NCBI RefSeq assembly: GCF_014698825.1
Contig: NZ_JACJTT010000003.1
Coordinates: forward strand, 62,001 to 126,000
DNA from: Richelia sinica FACHB-800
GTDB lineage: Bacteria; Cyanobacteriota; Cyanobacteriia; Cyanobacteriales; Nostocaceae
Length of the DNA stretch: 64,000 nt
Direction of reading: 5' to 3'
Position numbers and translations under genes: made by a program. A model generated the notes under the pieces. It was not told the DNA's origin. It saw nothing but the letters and a program-made list of their open reading frames with translations, and searched no databases. Of the stretch, positions 53,265 to 62,578 are shown in pieces. Each line of letters begins with the position of its first letter. Position 1 is the stretch's first letter.

Positions 53265-53999
53265 TTACGCCTGAATTACTTGAATTTCATCCAATTGATT
53301 AATAATCACATCTGCACCTTGCACATTTTCCGGTTGATTAATCCAAGTAATCCCAATGCAACCTGCCGCTTTAGCATTGCGGGCCATTTGCATATCCCCA
53401 ACGGAGTCACCAACCATTAATGTAGCCTCTGGTTCTACACCTAAAGCTTGACAAGCCTGCAAAAATAATACAGGGTCTGGTTTACTAAGACCTTCATCAA
53501 CTCCCATTTGTAGTTGCAGATAACTACCTAACTGATGAGTAGACACAAACTGACGCACATCTGCTGTTGTTGCTGCTGATAAAATCCCTAATTTTAGCCC
53601 AGCAGAGGCCAGAGTCTGTAAAATTTCCCAACTCCCTGGAAATAGAGGTGATGGAGTTTGTCTAACTTGTTGGTCTGCTTCTTCTAACCATTGCTGGGAG
53701 AGTTTTAATGATTCAAACCATCCCCGTCCAGTTTCGGCAATATATGCTGCAACTGCAACTTCTGTCTCCCTTCGACTAGCAACAGCCATTAAACCTGCTG
53801 GATTAATTTGATTTCCCTCAATTCCAAAGGCCATTAACAATGGTTCTCCTATCCCAGGAATTTGCGCGTCAATAAGCCGTGCAGCTTTTTGTCCCAAAGT
53901 CCTTAGATAAGCTTCCGAATCTTCTAAGGTCCCATTTTTATCAAATAAAACGGCTTGAATCTTCGGAAAAACCATGTTTCCACATTTAATACTAATCAT
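53265..53999 (-). CDS. HAD-superfamily hydrolase
   Basis: 244 residues from ATG 53999; ATG 53975 (MVFPKIQ) and GTG 54026 are alternatives. HAD phosphatase of subclass I: nucleophile Asp in AVLFDKNGTLEDSE, cap domain (about 35-95), LGILSAAT, GLSKPDPVLFLQACQALG and VGDSVGDMQMARNAKAAG. The second acidic residue of motif I (DxD) is Asn here (DKN), which would lower general acid/base catalysis. Phosphoglycolate phosphatase-like; substrate unknown. Its 5' end lies within the terminator of the upstream ribosomal gene. Confidence 0.85.
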   Translation of the reverse strand: MISIKCGNMVFPKIQAVLFDKNGTLEDSEAYLRTLGQKAARLIDAQIPGIGEPLLMAFGIEGNQINPAGLMAVASRRETEVAVAAYIAETGRGWFESLKLSQQWLEEADQQVRQTPSPLFPGSWEILQTLASAGLKLGILSAATTADVRQFVSTHQLGSYLQLQMGVDEGLSKPDPVLFLQACQALGVEPEATLMVGDSVGDMQMARNAKAAGCIGITWINQPENVQGADVIINQLDEIQVIQA

Positions 54000-54031
54000 C
54001 TGCAATTTTTCATTGATTATTGACACAAAAA

Positions 54032-54050
54032 AAGAGGGTTATTCCCTCTT
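54032..54050 (-). terminator. intrinsic terminator of the S1 gene
   Basis: On the minus strand AAGAGGG (54050-54044) pairs with CCCTCTT (54038-54032) and is followed by TTTTTTTG. It lies about 50 bases after the ribosomal protein S1 stop (54102) and just upstream of the HAD gene. Confidence 0.8.
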
Positions 54051-54101
54051 CTCCATATGCTTTGATACTCTGATTTGTAGATAATGACAAATACAAATGT
54101 A

Positions 54102-55109
54102 CTATTCTTCAATAGCTGAGGGGATCTCTTCTTCAACTTCAGTTGCGCTGGGGATCTCTTCTTCAACTATGGCATCGACAGCGTCCACAGGTGCAGCAGT
54201 GATACCTTGCTGTTTAGCTAGCAGTTGTTCCCGATACTTAGCAGCCATTTCTTCGGCCTTATCATAAACTAAATCACGGTTCTTAATCATGTCACCGGGT
54301 TCGGGTTCTAGCTGTTTGGTAGACAGAGAAATCCGGCCCCTTTCTGCATCCAAGTCAATGATCATTACTTTCACTTCATCATTGACGTTGAAAACACTGT
54401 GAGGTGTGTCGATATGTTCGTGGGAAATTTCTGAAATGTGTAGTAGTCCGCTGACACCACCGATATCAATGAAAGCACCGTAGGGCTTGATACCACGTAC
54501 AGTACCAATTACCACTTCGCCAACTTCTAAGCGGTTCATCTTGCGCTCAACTAACGCCCGACGATGGGATAGAACTAAGCGGTTACGTTCTTCATCTACT
54601 TCTAAGAACTTCAAAGGCAATTCTTCGCCTACTAATTCTTCTTTAGGCTTACGAGTGCTGATGTGAGAACCAGGGATAAAACCACGTAGTCCTTCAATTC
54701 GCACTAATGCACCACCGCGATTAGTAGCAAAAACACCAGAACGGACGGTTGCATCTTCCGCTTGTAACTGGCGCACACGTTCCCACGCCCGCATATATTC
54801 AATCCGACGAATCGAAAGGGTCAATTGACCATCTTCGTTTTCATCGGTCAGAATGAAAAATTCCCGTGTTTCGTTTGATTGTAAGACTTCTTCCGGGGCA
54901 TCGACCCGGTTAATAGACATTTCTTGTATGGGTATATATGCTGCTGTTTTAGCACCTATGTCAATCAGAGCGCCGCGCGGCTCTATACTAAAAACTGTAC
55001 CTGGTACTATATCACCAGGGCTGAAGTGATAATCGTACTTATCAAGTAGAGCAGCGAAATCTTCGTGAGTAAATCCAATTTCTGTAGCGGTTAAGTTCTG
55101 ATTGACCAT
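54102..55109 (-). CDS. rpsA: 30S ribosomal protein S1
   Basis: 335 residues. Three S1 RNA-binding domains: about 31-100 (GDIVPGTVFSIEPRGALIDIG), 118-182 (GVFATNRGGALVRIEG) and 197-268 (GEVVIGTVRGIKPYGAFIDIG), the length of cyanobacterial Rps1A rather than the six-domain enterobacterial form. It helps mRNA bind the small subunit. The acidic tail carries a duplicated ten-residue piece (VEEEIPSA twice; 19 bp direct repeat at 54120-54138 and 54150-54168). Lies downstream of psbT on the same strand after a 485-base gap; a terminator follows. Confidence 0.95.
   Translation of the reverse strand: MVNQNLTATEIGFTHEDFAALLDKYDYHFSPGDIVPGTVFSIEPRGALIDIGAKTAAYIPIQEMSINRVDAPEEVLQSNETREFFILTDENEDGQLTLSIRRIEYMRAWERVRQLQAEDATVRSGVFATNRGGALVRIEGLRGFIPGSHISTRKPKEELVGEELPLKFLEVDEERNRLVLSHRRALVERKMNRLEVGEVVIGTVRGIKPYGAFIDIGGVSGLLHISEISHEHIDTPHSVFNVNDEVKVMIIDLDAERGRISLSTKQLEPEPGDMIKNRDLVYDKAEEMAAKYREQLLAKQQGITAAPVDAVDAIVEEEIPSATEVEEEIPSAIEE
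54120..54168. repeat. 19 bp direct repeat in the S1 gene tail
   Basis: GGGGATCTCTTCTTCAACT at 54120-54138 and again at 54150-54168, 30 bases apart, so the frame is kept and the encoded acidic tail repeats every ten residues. A recent in-frame duplication. Confidence 0.7.
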
Positions 55110-55594
55110 GCTAATTTGTTCCTGGTTTTATTCTCCGTAAAGTTTGTGCCATAAGTGCCTGTTTATGTAAGTGATAGGACTTGTCCTTACACCCACATTC
55201 CTTCTCATCCTAGCGTAGAAAAGCTAGTCTTCACACATATTAACTTCCAGATAGAAAATTATATCGCATATTCAGTTATTAGTCAGTAGTCGCGGAGAAT
55301 CTACCCTGAGAAGTAGCCACAGAGTCAAGGAAAGAAATGATACCAATTAAAAATTCAAACTAAAAACTGAAAATTTAAACCTGGGCAAGAGGTGATTCAT
55401 CATGGTTTTCAGCTTTTGTTTGTTTTAGCTTCTTGATGCAAATAGGTATTATTTTTATCTATGATTATTTTGTTAATAGTCATAGAAGTCGAAATTGCAA
55501 TTCTAAAATCTAGACATAGAATTGTCCGTTGCCACTCAAATAAGCAGCAACGGACAGTTGGATGAAACTACCTTAAAATGCTGGTAATAACAAC
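55110..55594. other. gene-free region between psbT and rpsA
   Basis: 485 bases with no convincing gene on either strand. It contains the psbT hairpin (55523-55556) and must include the promoter and leader of rpsA on its left side. I looked for nrdR, which neighbours these genes in some genomes, and did not find it. Confidence 0.5.
55523..55556 (-). terminator. strong hairpin downstream of psbT
   Basis: TGTCCGTTGC (55523-55532) and GCAACGGACA (55547-55556), a perfect 10 bp stem with a 14-base loop, about 40 bases after the psbT stop. It has no long T-run on the minus strand, so it could stabilise the psbB-psbT mRNA as well as end it. Confidence 0.6.
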
Positions 55595-55702
55595 CTAGTT
55601 TTTCTCTTTTCTTTCAAAACGGGGAGGTTCGCGAAAGGCGATCGCAAAAAAGAGAACACCTATTGATAGGGTCAAAATCAAAATGTAAGCTACGCTTTCC
55701 AT
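55595..55702 (-). CDS. psbT: photosystem II protein T
   Basis: 35 residues, too short for ordinary gene finding: ATG 55702, TAG 55597-55595. The product begins MESVAYILILTLSIGVLFFA and continues AFREPPRFERKEKN, the classic PsbT: one membrane helix with a stromal basic tail. PsbT sits at the photosystem II dimer interface and helps D1 repair after light damage. It follows psbB on the same strand by about 117 bases, the usual psbB-psbT order. Confidence 0.96.
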   Translation of the reverse strand: MESVAYILILTLSIGVLFFAIAFREPPRFERKEKN

Positions 55703-55819
55703 ATTCCTAGTTCCTGCCAATTAAGCAAGTATTTTTAGTTTATCAAGCCGGAGAAAAAGTATGAAGTAATAAAGCTTTAACATTTGTTTAATACTTCACT
55801 CTTCATACTTCATCTGTGT

Positions 55820-57346
55820 TTAAGCTTCCTTACGAATCCGAGTTGTTACGTCACCCACTTTCTGGAACAGACCCCATTCCACTTGTTCTTCTTCAATCTC
55901 AACCCCAGCAAATACGTCGCGGTAGATTGTCCGAGAACCATGCCAGAGGTGTCCAAAGAAGAATAGCAGTGCAAATACTGCATGACCAAAGGTAAACCAA
56001 CCTCTAGGAGATGTACGGAATACACCATCAGAGTTCAATGTTTCCCGGTCAAATTCAAATATTTCTCCACCTTGAGCCTTACGAGCAAATCTCTTCACAT
56101 CAGCAGGATCTGTAAAGGTTTTGCCGTTGAGATCACCACCGTAGAAGCTAACTTTTACGCCAGTTTGCTCAAAGCTGTATTTGGATTCTGCCCGACGGAA
56201 GGGAATGTCAGCGCGGACAACACCATCTTTATCAGTCAGAATTACAGGGAAGGTTTCAAAGAAGTTGGGCAAACGACGTACAGTCAATTCGCGACCTTCT
56301 GAATCAGTAAATACTGCGTGACCTTGCCAAGATTGAGCGATACCATCACCCTTGACCATTGGCCCGGTACGGAATAAACCGCCTTTTGCAGGGCTGTTAC
56401 CAACGTAATCGTAGAAGGCTAGTTTTTCAGGAATTTGTGACCAAGCTTCGGACAGACTAGCACCTTGAGCAACGCTAGTTTGCACACGACGATCAATTTC
56501 TTGACGGAAGTAGCCTTGATCCCATTGATAACGGGTTGGTCCAAACAGTTCAATAGGTGTAGCAGCGTTACCGTACCACATGGTTCCAGCTACTACGAAA
56601 GCAGCAAAGAAAACTGCCGCGATACTGCTAGAAAGAACGGTTTCGATATTACCCATCCGCAGGGCTTTGTAAAGCCTTTCAGGAGGTCTAACTGTGAGGT
56701 GGAATAAACCAGCGATAATACCAACTACACCTGCGGCAATATGGTGAGCAACAATACCACCAGGGTTATAGGGGTTAAATCCATCAGGGCCCCATTCTGG
56801 TGCTACAGGTAAGATGTTACCTGTCAAACCATAGGCATCGGAGACCCACATACCAGGGCCATATAAGCCGGTGAGGTGGAAAGCACCAAAGCCAAAACAG
56901 AGTAAACCAGATAAAAATAGGTGAATGCCAAACATTTTTGGCAAGTCGAGAGCAGGTTCACCGGTACGGGGGTCTCTGAAGAGTTCCAAATCCCAGTAAA
57001 CCCAGTGCCATACAGCAGCTAGGAACAACAGACCAGAAAGGACAATGTGAGCAGCTGCAACACCTTCAAATGACCAGAATCCAGGGTCAGTAGCTGGGCC
57101 ACCAGTAACGCTCCAACCACCCCAAGATTGGGTAACGCCTAAACGTGCCATGAAGGGCAGTACGAACATACCTTGCCGCCACATGGGGTTGAGAACTGGA
57201 TCACTGGGGTCATAAACTGCCAGTTCGTAGAGTGCCATCGAACCGGCCCAGCCTGCTACCAAGGCTGTGTGCATTAAGTGTACAGAAATCAGCCGCCCTG
57301 GATCATTCAGAACAACTGTGTGTACTCGGTACCAGGGTAGTCCCAT
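55820..57346 (-). CDS. psbB: photosystem II core antenna CP47
   Basis: 508 residues, the standard length. It starts [20 protein letters not shown] and has six membrane helices, chlorophyll-ligand His residues such as [35 protein letters not shown] and [21 protein letters not shown], the large lumenal loop (about 255-450) and [29 protein letters not shown] near the C-terminus. It carries about 16 chlorophylls and passes energy to the reaction centre. A strong GAGGAGGA site (about 57358-57366) precedes the ATG. psbT follows, so they form an operon. Confidence 0.99.
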   Translation of the reverse strand: MGLPWYRVHTVVLNDPGRLISVHLMHTALVAGWAGSMALYELAVYDPSDPVLNPMWRQGMFVLPFMARLGVTQSWGGWSVTGGPATDPGFWSFEGVAAAHIVLSGLLFLAAVWHWVYWDLELFRDPRTGEPALDLPKMFGIHLFLSGLLCFGFGAFHLTGLYGPGMWVSDAYGLTGNILPVAPEWGPDGFNPYNPGGIVAHHIAAGVVGIIAGLFHLTVRPPERLYKALRMGNIETVLSSSIAAVFFAAFVVAGTMWYGNAATPIELFGPTRYQWDQGYFRQEIDRRVQTSVAQGASLSEAWSQIPEKLAFYDYVGNSPAKGGLFRTGPMVKGDGIAQSWQGHAVFTDSEGRELTVRRLPNFFETFPVILTDKDGVVRADIPFRRAESKYSFEQTGVKVSFYGGDLNGKTFTDPADVKRFARKAQGGEIFEFDRETLNSDGVFRTSPRGWFTFGHAVFALLFFFGHLWHGSRTIYRDVFAGVEIEEEQVEWGLFQKVGDVTTRIRKEA

Positions 57347-57880
57347 CGACTACGCTCCTCCTCGAAGATTTATGTTTACAAAGCAATTTTTTTACTGAGG
57401 TGCTGATTTACGTAAAACGTATTTCAAACAACTCTCTAAGTTTTTGTTATTGCTAGTGTCTTGCCTTTAACCTCAGATAAACCTGGGGTTGAGCAATGCT
57501 AATGCGCTACTGTGATTTGACTTCTTGAAGTTACTTTAACCCGTACTAATGCCGAATTGTGTTCGGTGTTAAAACGCCCAAAAGACGTTTTTAGGGTGAC
57601 GGTAACTTTTGGGAAGCAGCTTTTTGAGCGCCAGTGCGATCGCCAAGCAAAAATGAGAATGTTTTAAAAAGTGTAACTATTGATGGAACGCTTTGCAAGG
57701 GTGTCAATCGATGGGATCACGTAGTTTTTTCTGGGAATTTGGTGAGCGATCGCTTCTAAAGTTCTAATTTACAGCAGAATTCAGGTCATAGGTGGCAGAA
57801 GGAGGGAAAGCCAGACGAAAGTATCCACCTGTGTTCTGATTGTCTGCTGCTCACCGTAACTCCTCTCCTACCACAAAAAT
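57347..57880. other. psbB upstream region
   Basis: 534 bases without a gene. It holds the psbB ribosome site and promoter (minus strand). Palindromic pieces such as TTTACGTAAA near 57408, and AAAACG/CGTTTT around 57572-57592, are visible. I cannot place -35/-10 boxes with confidence. Confidence 0.5.
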
Positions 57881-58204
57881 TTACACTACCAACTGGATAT
57901 TTTCTAATTGACATTTGGTATGGGCTGTTGCTAGACGTTCAATTACCTGTTCAGCACTCATTAATCGCTTTAGAACCACTTGACCAATTACTTGATGGGC
58001 AAATTCTGGTGTCATTGGCTTGACCTCAATTGTTAATATGGCATCTTCGACTCGATACAGCCACAGTAATTCATTATTTTCAACCAGGCAGATATTTAAT
58101 TGCTGAATCTCAGGTTGTCTGCGCCATGCTGTTACTTGCCAAAGTCCATCCGCTGCCCAGACTCTACCAACTATCCAGCCTTCGGAAAGAAAAAAGTATT
58201 TCAC
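57881..58204 (-). CDS. conserved cyanobacterial hypothetical protein
   Basis: 107 residues, soluble. It begins KYFFLSEGWIVGRVWAADGLW, followed by a strand-rich stretch (QQLNICLVENNELLWLYRVED, ILTIEVKPMTPEF) and a C-terminal helix (QVIGQVVLKRLMSAEQVIERL). The composition is protein-like, with ATG 58204. No domain recognised. It lies upstream of psbB on the same strand but over 500 bases away, so it is separate. Confidence 0.62.
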   Translation of the reverse strand: MKYFFLSEGWIVGRVWAADGLWQVTAWRRQPEIQQLNICLVENNELLWLYRVEDAILTIEVKPMTPEFAHQVIGQVVLKRLMSAEQVIERLATAHTKCQLENIQLVV

Positions 58205-58577
58205 AGTTTTATCGCCATCCTAAATTATTGACGAAAAACTAACATATTTATAGATAAGAAAAAAGTGAAGCATTTGACAATATATTGCTCCATTCTATGA
58301 ATGTTTGATGAATTATAACAAGGATTTACATAATGAATTCCGAATGAATTTTTGTAAACATTTTCCACCAAAATACTAAATGATTTCTACAAATTTTCTC
58401 TTTTATTCCTTGAGCCAAATAAATTAATGAAAACTTCAACAAATATCAATTAAATTGATAAATTATTAACAATTACTAATACTATTTAACTATCGTCAGG
58501 GTTAAGCAATGCTCAACCCTGACTCAAGTATTTTTATCATCATTCTCAGTGGAGAGGCATCAGCACCCAGTAGATTC
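58205..58577. other. gene-free region with a terminal hairpin
   Basis: 373 AT-rich bases. Contains a perfect 9 bp hairpin (58495-58523) downstream of the first PBP2 gene and the promoter region of the 57881-58204 gene. No gene seen. Confidence 0.5.
58495..58523 (-). terminator. hairpin downstream of the first PBP2 gene
   Basis: GTCAGGGTT (58495-58503) and AACCCTGAC (58515-58523) form a perfect 9 bp stem with an 11-base loop, about 55 bases after the stop at 58578. No T-run, so its termination strength is uncertain. Confidence 0.5.
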
Positions 58578-60359
58578 TCACTTTTTCAACCCAGCACTTT
58601 TAATCACTTCCAAAACCATTGGTGCTGCCACACTACCACCACCACCACCAGAATGTTCCGCAAAGGCGACAACAAGAATTTCTGGCTTATCAGCAGGTGC
58701 ATAACCACCAAACCAAGCATGATTTGCTTTAATTCCTCGCTTCCAAGCTTCCGCAGTTCCAGTTTTGCCAGCAATAGGAGGAATATCTGGTTGATTCAAC
58801 GCTTTAGCTGTACCTTCAGAAACAACCTTTCGTAAACCCTCCCGCAAAATTTTGATAGTTTCTGGTTTCATATTTAAAGATGTACGCCATTTTTGTGCAT
58901 CTCCGTTATCTTTGAGCAAATGTGGTTTGATACGATAACCACCATTAGCAGGAACAGCAAACATCACTCCTACTTGTAAAGGAGTAGTTTGTAAAGCACC
59001 TTGACCGATAGACATATTAATGGAGTCACCCACAGTCCAAGGTATCTTCCAGGCTTTACGTTTCCAATTATCATCAGGAACTAAACCCCTAGCTTCCTCT
59101 GTAGTGAACTCAAAGCCAGTTTTTTGACCAAATCCATATTTGCGAGTCCATTCAATCAAAGTTGGGCCACCAATAGCCTTAGCAATTTGATAAAAGAATG
59201 TATCGCTACTCCACTGCATAGCACCAACAAAACCCAATGGGCCAAAACCAGCATGATTCCATTCGCCAAAAGTAGTACCACCCACTGTTAAGGAACCATA
59301 GGTTTGTAGGATGGTATTAGGAGAGAATTTCCCTGATTCCAATGCAGCAGTTGTAGTAACGATTTTAAAGGTACTAGCGGGAGGAAAGGCGCTTAAAGCA
59401 CGATTGACTAAGGGATGATCATCACTTTGGAGATTGTCCCAATCTTTTTGTGATAGTTTTTGTTTAGAAAAGATATTGGGATCAAAGCCAGGATGAGATA
59501 CTAGAGCTAGCACTTCGCCGTTGTTGGGATTAAGGGCAACGATCGCTCCATTTCGATTACCCAAGGCTTTTTCTGCGGCTATTTGCAACTTTAAATCTAT
59601 GGTTAAATGCAAATCTTGACCAGCTTTTGCCTGTTTATTTCCTAACACTCGCAGTGGTCTACCAGCACCATCCACTTCTACCTGTTGACCACCCCATTCT
59701 CCCCGCAGTAATTTCTCATAGGCTTTTTCTACTCCCATTTGACCAATTACATCACCTAGTCTGTAGCCTTCAGATTTCTTCTTTTCTAATTGTTCGGCGG
59801 TTAATTCACGGGTGTAGCCTAAGATGTGGGCTAATTCTTTACCATGGGGATAATAACGCACAGCTTCAGTGTTGATTTCTACCCCAGGCAGTTCGTTAGC
59901 ATATTCTTTTAAAACTGTGATTTGTGCCTCATTTAAATTACGGGCAATACGAATCAAGGTTGAGGAGTTAGCACCAGCTTTTTCTAATTTTTCTTCTATA
60001 TCAGCAAGGGGAATATCTAAAATCTGTGATAATCTCTGACCAATCACAGACCAACCAGGTTTTGTATGGGCCATAGGCCATAAATATACTGAACGAGGAT
60101 AACGAGTGCTGGCTAATAATTTGCCATGGCGATCAAAAATATTCCCCCGTTCTGGTTGTTTAGGAATCATGCGGATGCGGTTAGACTCTGCTCTTTTGCG
60201 ATGGCTAGCTCCATCAACAATTTGCAAATAAGCTAAACGAGCACCGATTCCCGATGTCATCAATAAAGTAAATATAATTAAAAATATTGGTTGCAAATTT
60301 CTCCCCACGGTGCGTTTATTTGGATAACCACCCAGGGATAATTTTTGTAAAAGTGTCAT
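58578..60359 (-). CDS. mrdA: penicillin-binding protein 2 (elongation transpeptidase), copy 1
   Basis: 593 residues. Single membrane helix (about 24-46), PBP dimerisation domain (about 60-240) and transpeptidase domain (about 265-585). Active-site motifs: S329-T-F-K332 (PPASTFK), S384-S-D (in place of SxN, as in PBP2 enzymes) and K532-T-G (GKTGTAE). PBP2 crosslinks peptidoglycan for side-wall growth with RodA and MreB. The whole protein is closely similar to the gene at 60538-62373; they are tandem paralogues with a terminator between them. Confidence 0.93.
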   Translation of the reverse strand: MTLLQKLSLGGYPNKRTVGRNLQPIFLIIFTLLMTSGIGARLAYLQIVDGASHRKRAESNRIRMIPKQPERGNIFDRHGKLLASTRYPRSVYLWPMAHTKPGWSVIGQRLSQILDIPLADIEEKLEKAGANSSTLIRIARNLNEAQITVLKEYANELPGVEINTEAVRYYPHGKELAHILGYTRELTAEQLEKKKSEGYRLGDVIGQMGVEKAYEKLLRGEWGGQQVEVDGAGRPLRVLGNKQAKAGQDLHLTIDLKLQIAAEKALGNRNGAIVALNPNNGEVLALVSHPGFDPNIFSKQKLSQKDWDNLQSDDHPLVNRALSAFPPASTFKIVTTTAALESGKFSPNTILQTYGSLTVGGTTFGEWNHAGFGPLGFVGAMQWSSDTFFYQIAKAIGGPTLIEWTRKYGFGQKTGFEFTTEEARGLVPDDNWKRKAWKIPWTVGDSINMSIGQGALQTTPLQVGVMFAVPANGGYRIKPHLLKDNGDAQKWRTSLNMKPETIKILREGLRKVVSEGTAKALNQPDIPPIAGKTGTAEAWKRGIKANHAWFGGYAPADKPEILVVAFAEHSGGGGGSVAAPMVLEVIKSAGLKK

Positions 60360-60478
60360 ATTAACTCAGAGCATCACAATTGCAGCTAAGAATTATTGTA
60401 AGTTGGGTTGAGCCTGAGTGTGACTCAAAAAAATTATGAAATTGTTTACCGCATATGTTTTGTTTCATTTGAAGATGC

Positions 60479-60510
60479 AAAAAAAAGATGCGTTCTCTGA
60501 CGCATCCTTG
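60479..60510 (-). terminator. intrinsic terminator between tandem PBP2 genes
   Basis: On the minus strand GATGCGT (60506-60500) pairs with ACGCATC (60493-60487) and is followed by eight T residues (60486-60479). It lies about 30 bases after the stop of the 60538-62373 gene, so the two paralogues are separate transcripts. Confidence 0.9.
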
Positions 60511-60537
60511 CTGTAGAGTTTGTCACATCTAATGGAA

Positions 60538-62373
60538 TTAATCTCCAGATTGTGATTCGGTAGCTGAATTTTCAGATTGAGGTTTTGTGTATTTACCAGG
60601 ATATTTATGGTGGAAATAGGCTTCTAGGACTTGTAAAACCATGGGCCCACAAACAGTACCACCATGATCACCACTGTTTTCCCCAAAGGCTACCACTGCA
60701 ATTTCCGGGCGATCGCTTGGGGCATAGGCTCCAAACCAGGTATGATTAGGACGACCAATCCCCGCCTCGGCTGTACCACTCTTGCCTGAAGTTGGAGGAA
60801 TAGAGGGCAGATTTAACCGTTTACCTGTCCCTTCCGTCACCACTTTTCTTAATCCTTCCCGCAGCACTTTAATCGTCTCTGCCTTCATATTTAAAGATTC
60901 TCGCCAATTCTTTGCTTCTTCATGGTCTTTGAGAAAATGGGGCTTGACTCGATCACCACCATTAGCAGGAACAGAAAACATAATCGCTGATTGCAGTGGT
61001 GTTACTTGCAGCGCACCTTGACCAATGGACATGTTAATGGTGTCACCCACAGTCCAGGGGATTTTCCAGGTCTTCTGCTTCCAGTTCTCATCGGGGACTA
61101 AGCCCTTAGATTCTTCATTGGCAAATTCAATGCCGGTTTTTTGACCAAACCCATATTTGCGACTCCATTCAATCAAGGAGGGTCCACCAACTCTTCTCCC
61201 TACCTGATAAAAGAAGGTATCACTACTCATAGCCATAGCCCCAGGAAAGCCTAGTGGGCCAAAACCAGCGTGATTCCATTCTCCGAAGGTCACACCACCA
61301 ATGGTCAAGGAACCAAAGGTTTGTAGGACTGTATCTGGGCTAAATTTCCCTGATTCCAACCCCGCAGTCGTGGTGACAATTTTAAAGGTACTAGCAGGAG
61401 GAAAGGCACTCAGAGCACGATTTACTAGGGGATAGGCTTTCCCCTGAACACTTTGCCAGTCTTTCTGTGAAAGTTTCTGTTTAGAAAAAATGTTGGGATC
61501 ATAGCTAGGATGGGATACCATCGCTAAGACAGCACCATTGCGCGGGTCAATAGCAATGATCGCACCTTGGTATTTACCTAATGCTTGATCTGCGGCTTTC
61601 TGCACATCTAAATCAATAGTTAAATGCAGGTCATTACCAGCCTTGGCTTGTTTTTCACCTAATACTCGCAGTGGTCTACCAGCACCATCCACTTCTACCT
61701 GTTGACCACCCCATTCTCCCCGGAGAGTTTGTTCATAGGCTTTTTCGATGCCCATTTGGCCAATCACATCACCCAATCGGTAGCCTTCAGATTTTTTCTT
61801 TTCTAACTGTTCGGCTGTCAGTTCACGGGTGTACCCTAATACATGAGCCAACTCTTGACCTTGGGGATAATAACGCACAGCTTCGGTGTTGATTTCTACT
61901 TCTGGTAGTTCACTAGCATATTCTTTTAAAGCGGTGATTTGTGCTTCATTCACATCTCTAGCTATACGAATTAGTGAGGAGGAGTTAGCACCAGCTTGTT
62001 GCAGTTTCTTTTCCATTTCCCCTTGGGGAAAATTGAGAATTTTGGCTAATCTAGGGCCAGCTATAGACCAGGAGGGTTTGGTATGGGCCATAGGCCACAA
62101 ATAGACTGAGCGGGGATACTTGGTAGTGGCGAGTAGTTTACCATTGCGGTCAAAAATATTGCCCCGTTCTGGTTGTTTAGCAATCATCCGAATGCGGTTA
62201 GATTCGGCTCTAGCTCGGAGTTTTGTCCCTTTGACAATTTGCAAATAAGCTAACCGAGCATCAATGCCAATCATCATCAATAAAGTAAACAAAATTAAAA
62301 ATATTGACTGGAAACCTCGCCCAACGGTACGTGTATCTTTTTTACTAGCATTTAGTGATGGTAATATAGCCAT
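60538..62373 (-). CDS. mrdA: penicillin-binding protein 2, copy 2
   Basis: 611 residues, similar over its full length to copy 1 (58578-60359), same domain order and membrane helix (about 23-45). Motifs: S328-T-F-K331, SSDTFF, and a KSG (GKSGTAE, about 531-533) in place of the KTG of copy 1. The C-terminus is extended by a polar, Ser/Gly/Lys-rich tail ending in ATESQSGD. A transpeptidase of the cell elongation machinery. Which copy is the ancestral one is not obvious. Confidence 0.93.
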   Translation of the reverse strand: MAILPSLNASKKDTRTVGRGFQSIFLILFTLLMMIGIDARLAYLQIVKGTKLRARAESNRIRMIAKQPERGNIFDRNGKLLATTKYPRSVYLWPMAHTKPSWSIAGPRLAKILNFPQGEMEKKLQQAGANSSSLIRIARDVNEAQITALKEYASELPEVEINTEAVRYYPQGQELAHVLGYTRELTAEQLEKKKSEGYRLGDVIGQMGIEKAYEQTLRGEWGGQQVEVDGAGRPLRVLGEKQAKAGNDLHLTIDLDVQKAADQALGKYQGAIIAIDPRNGAVLAMVSHPSYDPNIFSKQKLSQKDWQSVQGKAYPLVNRALSAFPPASTFKIVTTTAGLESGKFSPDTVLQTFGSLTIGGVTFGEWNHAGFGPLGFPGAMAMSSDTFFYQVGRRVGGPSLIEWSRKYGFGQKTGIEFANEESKGLVPDENWKQKTWKIPWTVGDTINMSIGQGALQVTPLQSAIMFSVPANGGDRVKPHFLKDHEEAKNWRESLNMKAETIKVLREGLRKVVTEGTGKRLNLPSIPPTSGKSGTAEAGIGRPNHTWFGAYAPSDRPEIAVVAFGENSGDHGGTVCGPMVLQVLEAYFHHKYPGKYTKPQSENSATESQSGD

Positions 62374-62440
62374 GAGACTAACAGCGAGTTGAGGATCAGG
62401 ATTACCTTATACACAATGGCCCAATTGGTCATTGAGTATG

Positions 62441-62490
62441 GGTAATGAGTAATCGATATTTGGTAATTGGTAATGGGTAATCAATAATCA
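62441..62490. repeat. GGTAATN tandem short repeats (STRR)
   Basis: Seven-base repeats of the GGTAATG/AGTAATC/GGTAATT kind over 50 bases, between the PBP2 and potA genes. Same class as 24486-24528. Typical of heterocystous cyanobacteria. Confidence 0.65.
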
Positions 62491-62578
62491 GACATCGGAC
62501 AGGTTTTTCCCACTCTCCAGTTCCTCATCCCCTTCTTTGCTCGACGTTTCTCAATATCACGGCATTCTACTGAAGATT

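Noticed and set aside
62441-62490. Regular repeats that could suggest a CRISPR array
   Set aside because: The seven-base degenerate units have no constant repeat or spacers; they are ordinary cyanobacterial STRR repeats.
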